This document shows, one piece after another, positions 63,333-64,000 of a stretch of 64,000 bases of DNA. This DNA is from Rheinheimera soli (GTDB lineage Bacteria > Pseudomonadota > Gammaproteobacteria > Enterobacterales > Alteromonadaceae). Each line of letters starts with the position of its first letter. Positions within the stretch are counted from its first letter, which is position 1. A program made the position numbers and the translations under genes. The stretch covers positions 1 through 64,000 of the forward strand of contig NZ_JAJOYU010000011.1 of assembly GCF_021290985.1 (NCBI RefSeq). The letters are read 5' to 3'. The notes below the pieces were generated by a model. It was not told the DNA's origin, did no database searches, and was given only the letters and a program-made list of their open reading frames with translations.

Positions 63333-63926
63333 TCAGGCTTGCCAGAGGCGGTAAGCGAGTTGCCCAGCCACTTTTTCCTTTAACAATACCCAATCTGCCG
63401 GCAGTTGATCCAGCGCCAGTTCTTTTTCCGTTTCCAGATAAATCAAGGCGCCGGGCTTAAGCCAACCTTGTTCGACTAAAGACTGACAACAGGGCACTGC
63501 CATATTCTGGCGAAAAGGCGGGTCAATAAAAACGAGATCAAACTGACGCACAGCTGGCTTTTGCAGCCATGCCAAGGTATCTGTCTGTACCACCTCGGCT
63601 TCTGTACTGCCCAGGCTGGTTAGATGTTGTTTCAGTAAGCTGGCCGCTTTGGCTTCTTTTTCCAGTAACAGCACAAAATCAGCGTACCGCGATAAAGCCT
63701 CTAAACCCAAGCTGCCGCTGCCAGCGAAACAATCCAGCACAGTGCTTCCTGCTACATCTTGCATGAGCCAGTTGAACAATGTTTCTTTGACTCTGTCAGA
63801 AGTGGGTCTTAAACCTGCAGCATCCAGTACGGGTAAACGTCTGCCTTTCCAACGGCCACTGATCAGCCTGACGAAACCCGGTCCCTGATGTGTCGCAGTT
63901 GTGCTGCGGCCCTTTGCTGTTTTCAT
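63333..63926 (-). CDS. rsmD: 16S rRNA (guanine(966)-N2)-methyltransferase RsmD
   Basis: 197 residues behind AGGAC. The SAM fold is plain: GLRPTSDRVKETLFNWLM, VLDCFAGSGSLGLEALSR, and the catalytic DPPF in VFIDPPFRQNM. It methylates G966 of 16S rRNA. In relatives it is divergent from ftsY, whose start would lie just past the window's right end. The intergenic 63152-63332 behind it holds no gene that I can name and marks the retron's downstream edge. Confidence 0.95.
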   Translation of the reverse strand: MKTAKGRSTTATHQGPGFVRLISGRWKGRRLPVLDAAGLRPTSDRVKETLFNWLMQDVAGSTVLDCFAGSGSLGLEALSRYADFVLLLEKEAKAASLLKQHLTSLGSTEAEVVQTDTLAWLQKPAVRQFDLVFIDPPFRQNMAVPCCQSLVEQGWLKPGALIYLETEKELALDQLPADWVLLKEKVAGQLAYRLWQA

Positions 63927-64000
63927 TGAGTATTTTTGTCCTGCATCTTAAAGATGGTACTATATGGGTCAATTTTACCTTAGTTTTCGGATCTTCTGGC

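Overview
The window looks like chromosome of a marine or freshwater gammaproteobacterium of the Alteromonadales/Chromatiaceae type, most like Rheinheimera. This is inferred from the PTS-free N-acetylglucosamine (GlcNAc) cluster with a LacI-type NagR and TonB-dependent receptor, the SapC/NagX/NagB-II set, CrbS/CrbR-like regulators, and kbl-tdh, glpE-glpG, ubiC-ubiA and rsmD as housekeeping anchors. There are no rRNA, tRNA or CRISPR features.

Layout. (1) 1-1.9 kb: three minus-strand cassette-like genes (one frameshifted) separated by attC-like sites, with no integrase in view: a probable integron cassette remnant. (2) 2.1-16.2 kb: an exported MetX-like alpha/beta hydrolase and a GntP permease diverge from a TonB-dependent receptor. 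A CrbR-like response regulator follows. Further on lie a LysM-GH19 enzyme, a LysR regulator, a CrbS-like symporter-kinase cut in two by one in-frame TGA, 3-hydroxybutyrate dehydrogenase and a DUF819 membrane protein. A 17-bp palindrome upstream of the permease, the receptor and the dehydrogenase suggests one regulon for a short-chain hydroxy acid or ester. (3) 16.4-31.7 kb: the GlcNAc/chitin-oligosaccharide regulon (nagR, receptor, sapC, Gfo/Idh, GH20 hexosaminidase, nagK, nagB-II, nagA, nagP, nagX) with four NagR-type palindromes. Copies of an ~78-bp repeat, each next to a TGGGGTC hairpin, bracket this cluster in inverted orientation.

(4) 31.8-59.7 kb: mostly core genes. These are a Wzi-like protein, coaD, a TetR regulator, kbl-tdh, a ferredoxin-type reductase, dusC, an HDOD protein, a TPR protein, a DUF2256 microprotein, a pectate-lyase lipoprotein, glpE-glpG, a FliL-like protein, an FAD oxidoreductase, ubiC-ubiA, a 2OG oxygenase, an ECF sigma operon, a NarL-type two-component pair, a large hybrid-sensor-type kinase and several DUF proteins. 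A MITE-like repeat ends exactly on the ubiC start codon.

(5) 59.8-64 kb: a clear cyclic-di-GMP (GEMM-I) riboswitch in front of a small secreted protein. It is followed by a retron-type defence locus: a structured non-coding region, a reverse transcriptase and an OLD-family ATPase/TOPRIM effector in a translationally coupled pair, inserted before rsmD. The retron, the interrupted CrbS gene with its shared operator, and the cassette remnant are the most notable parts.
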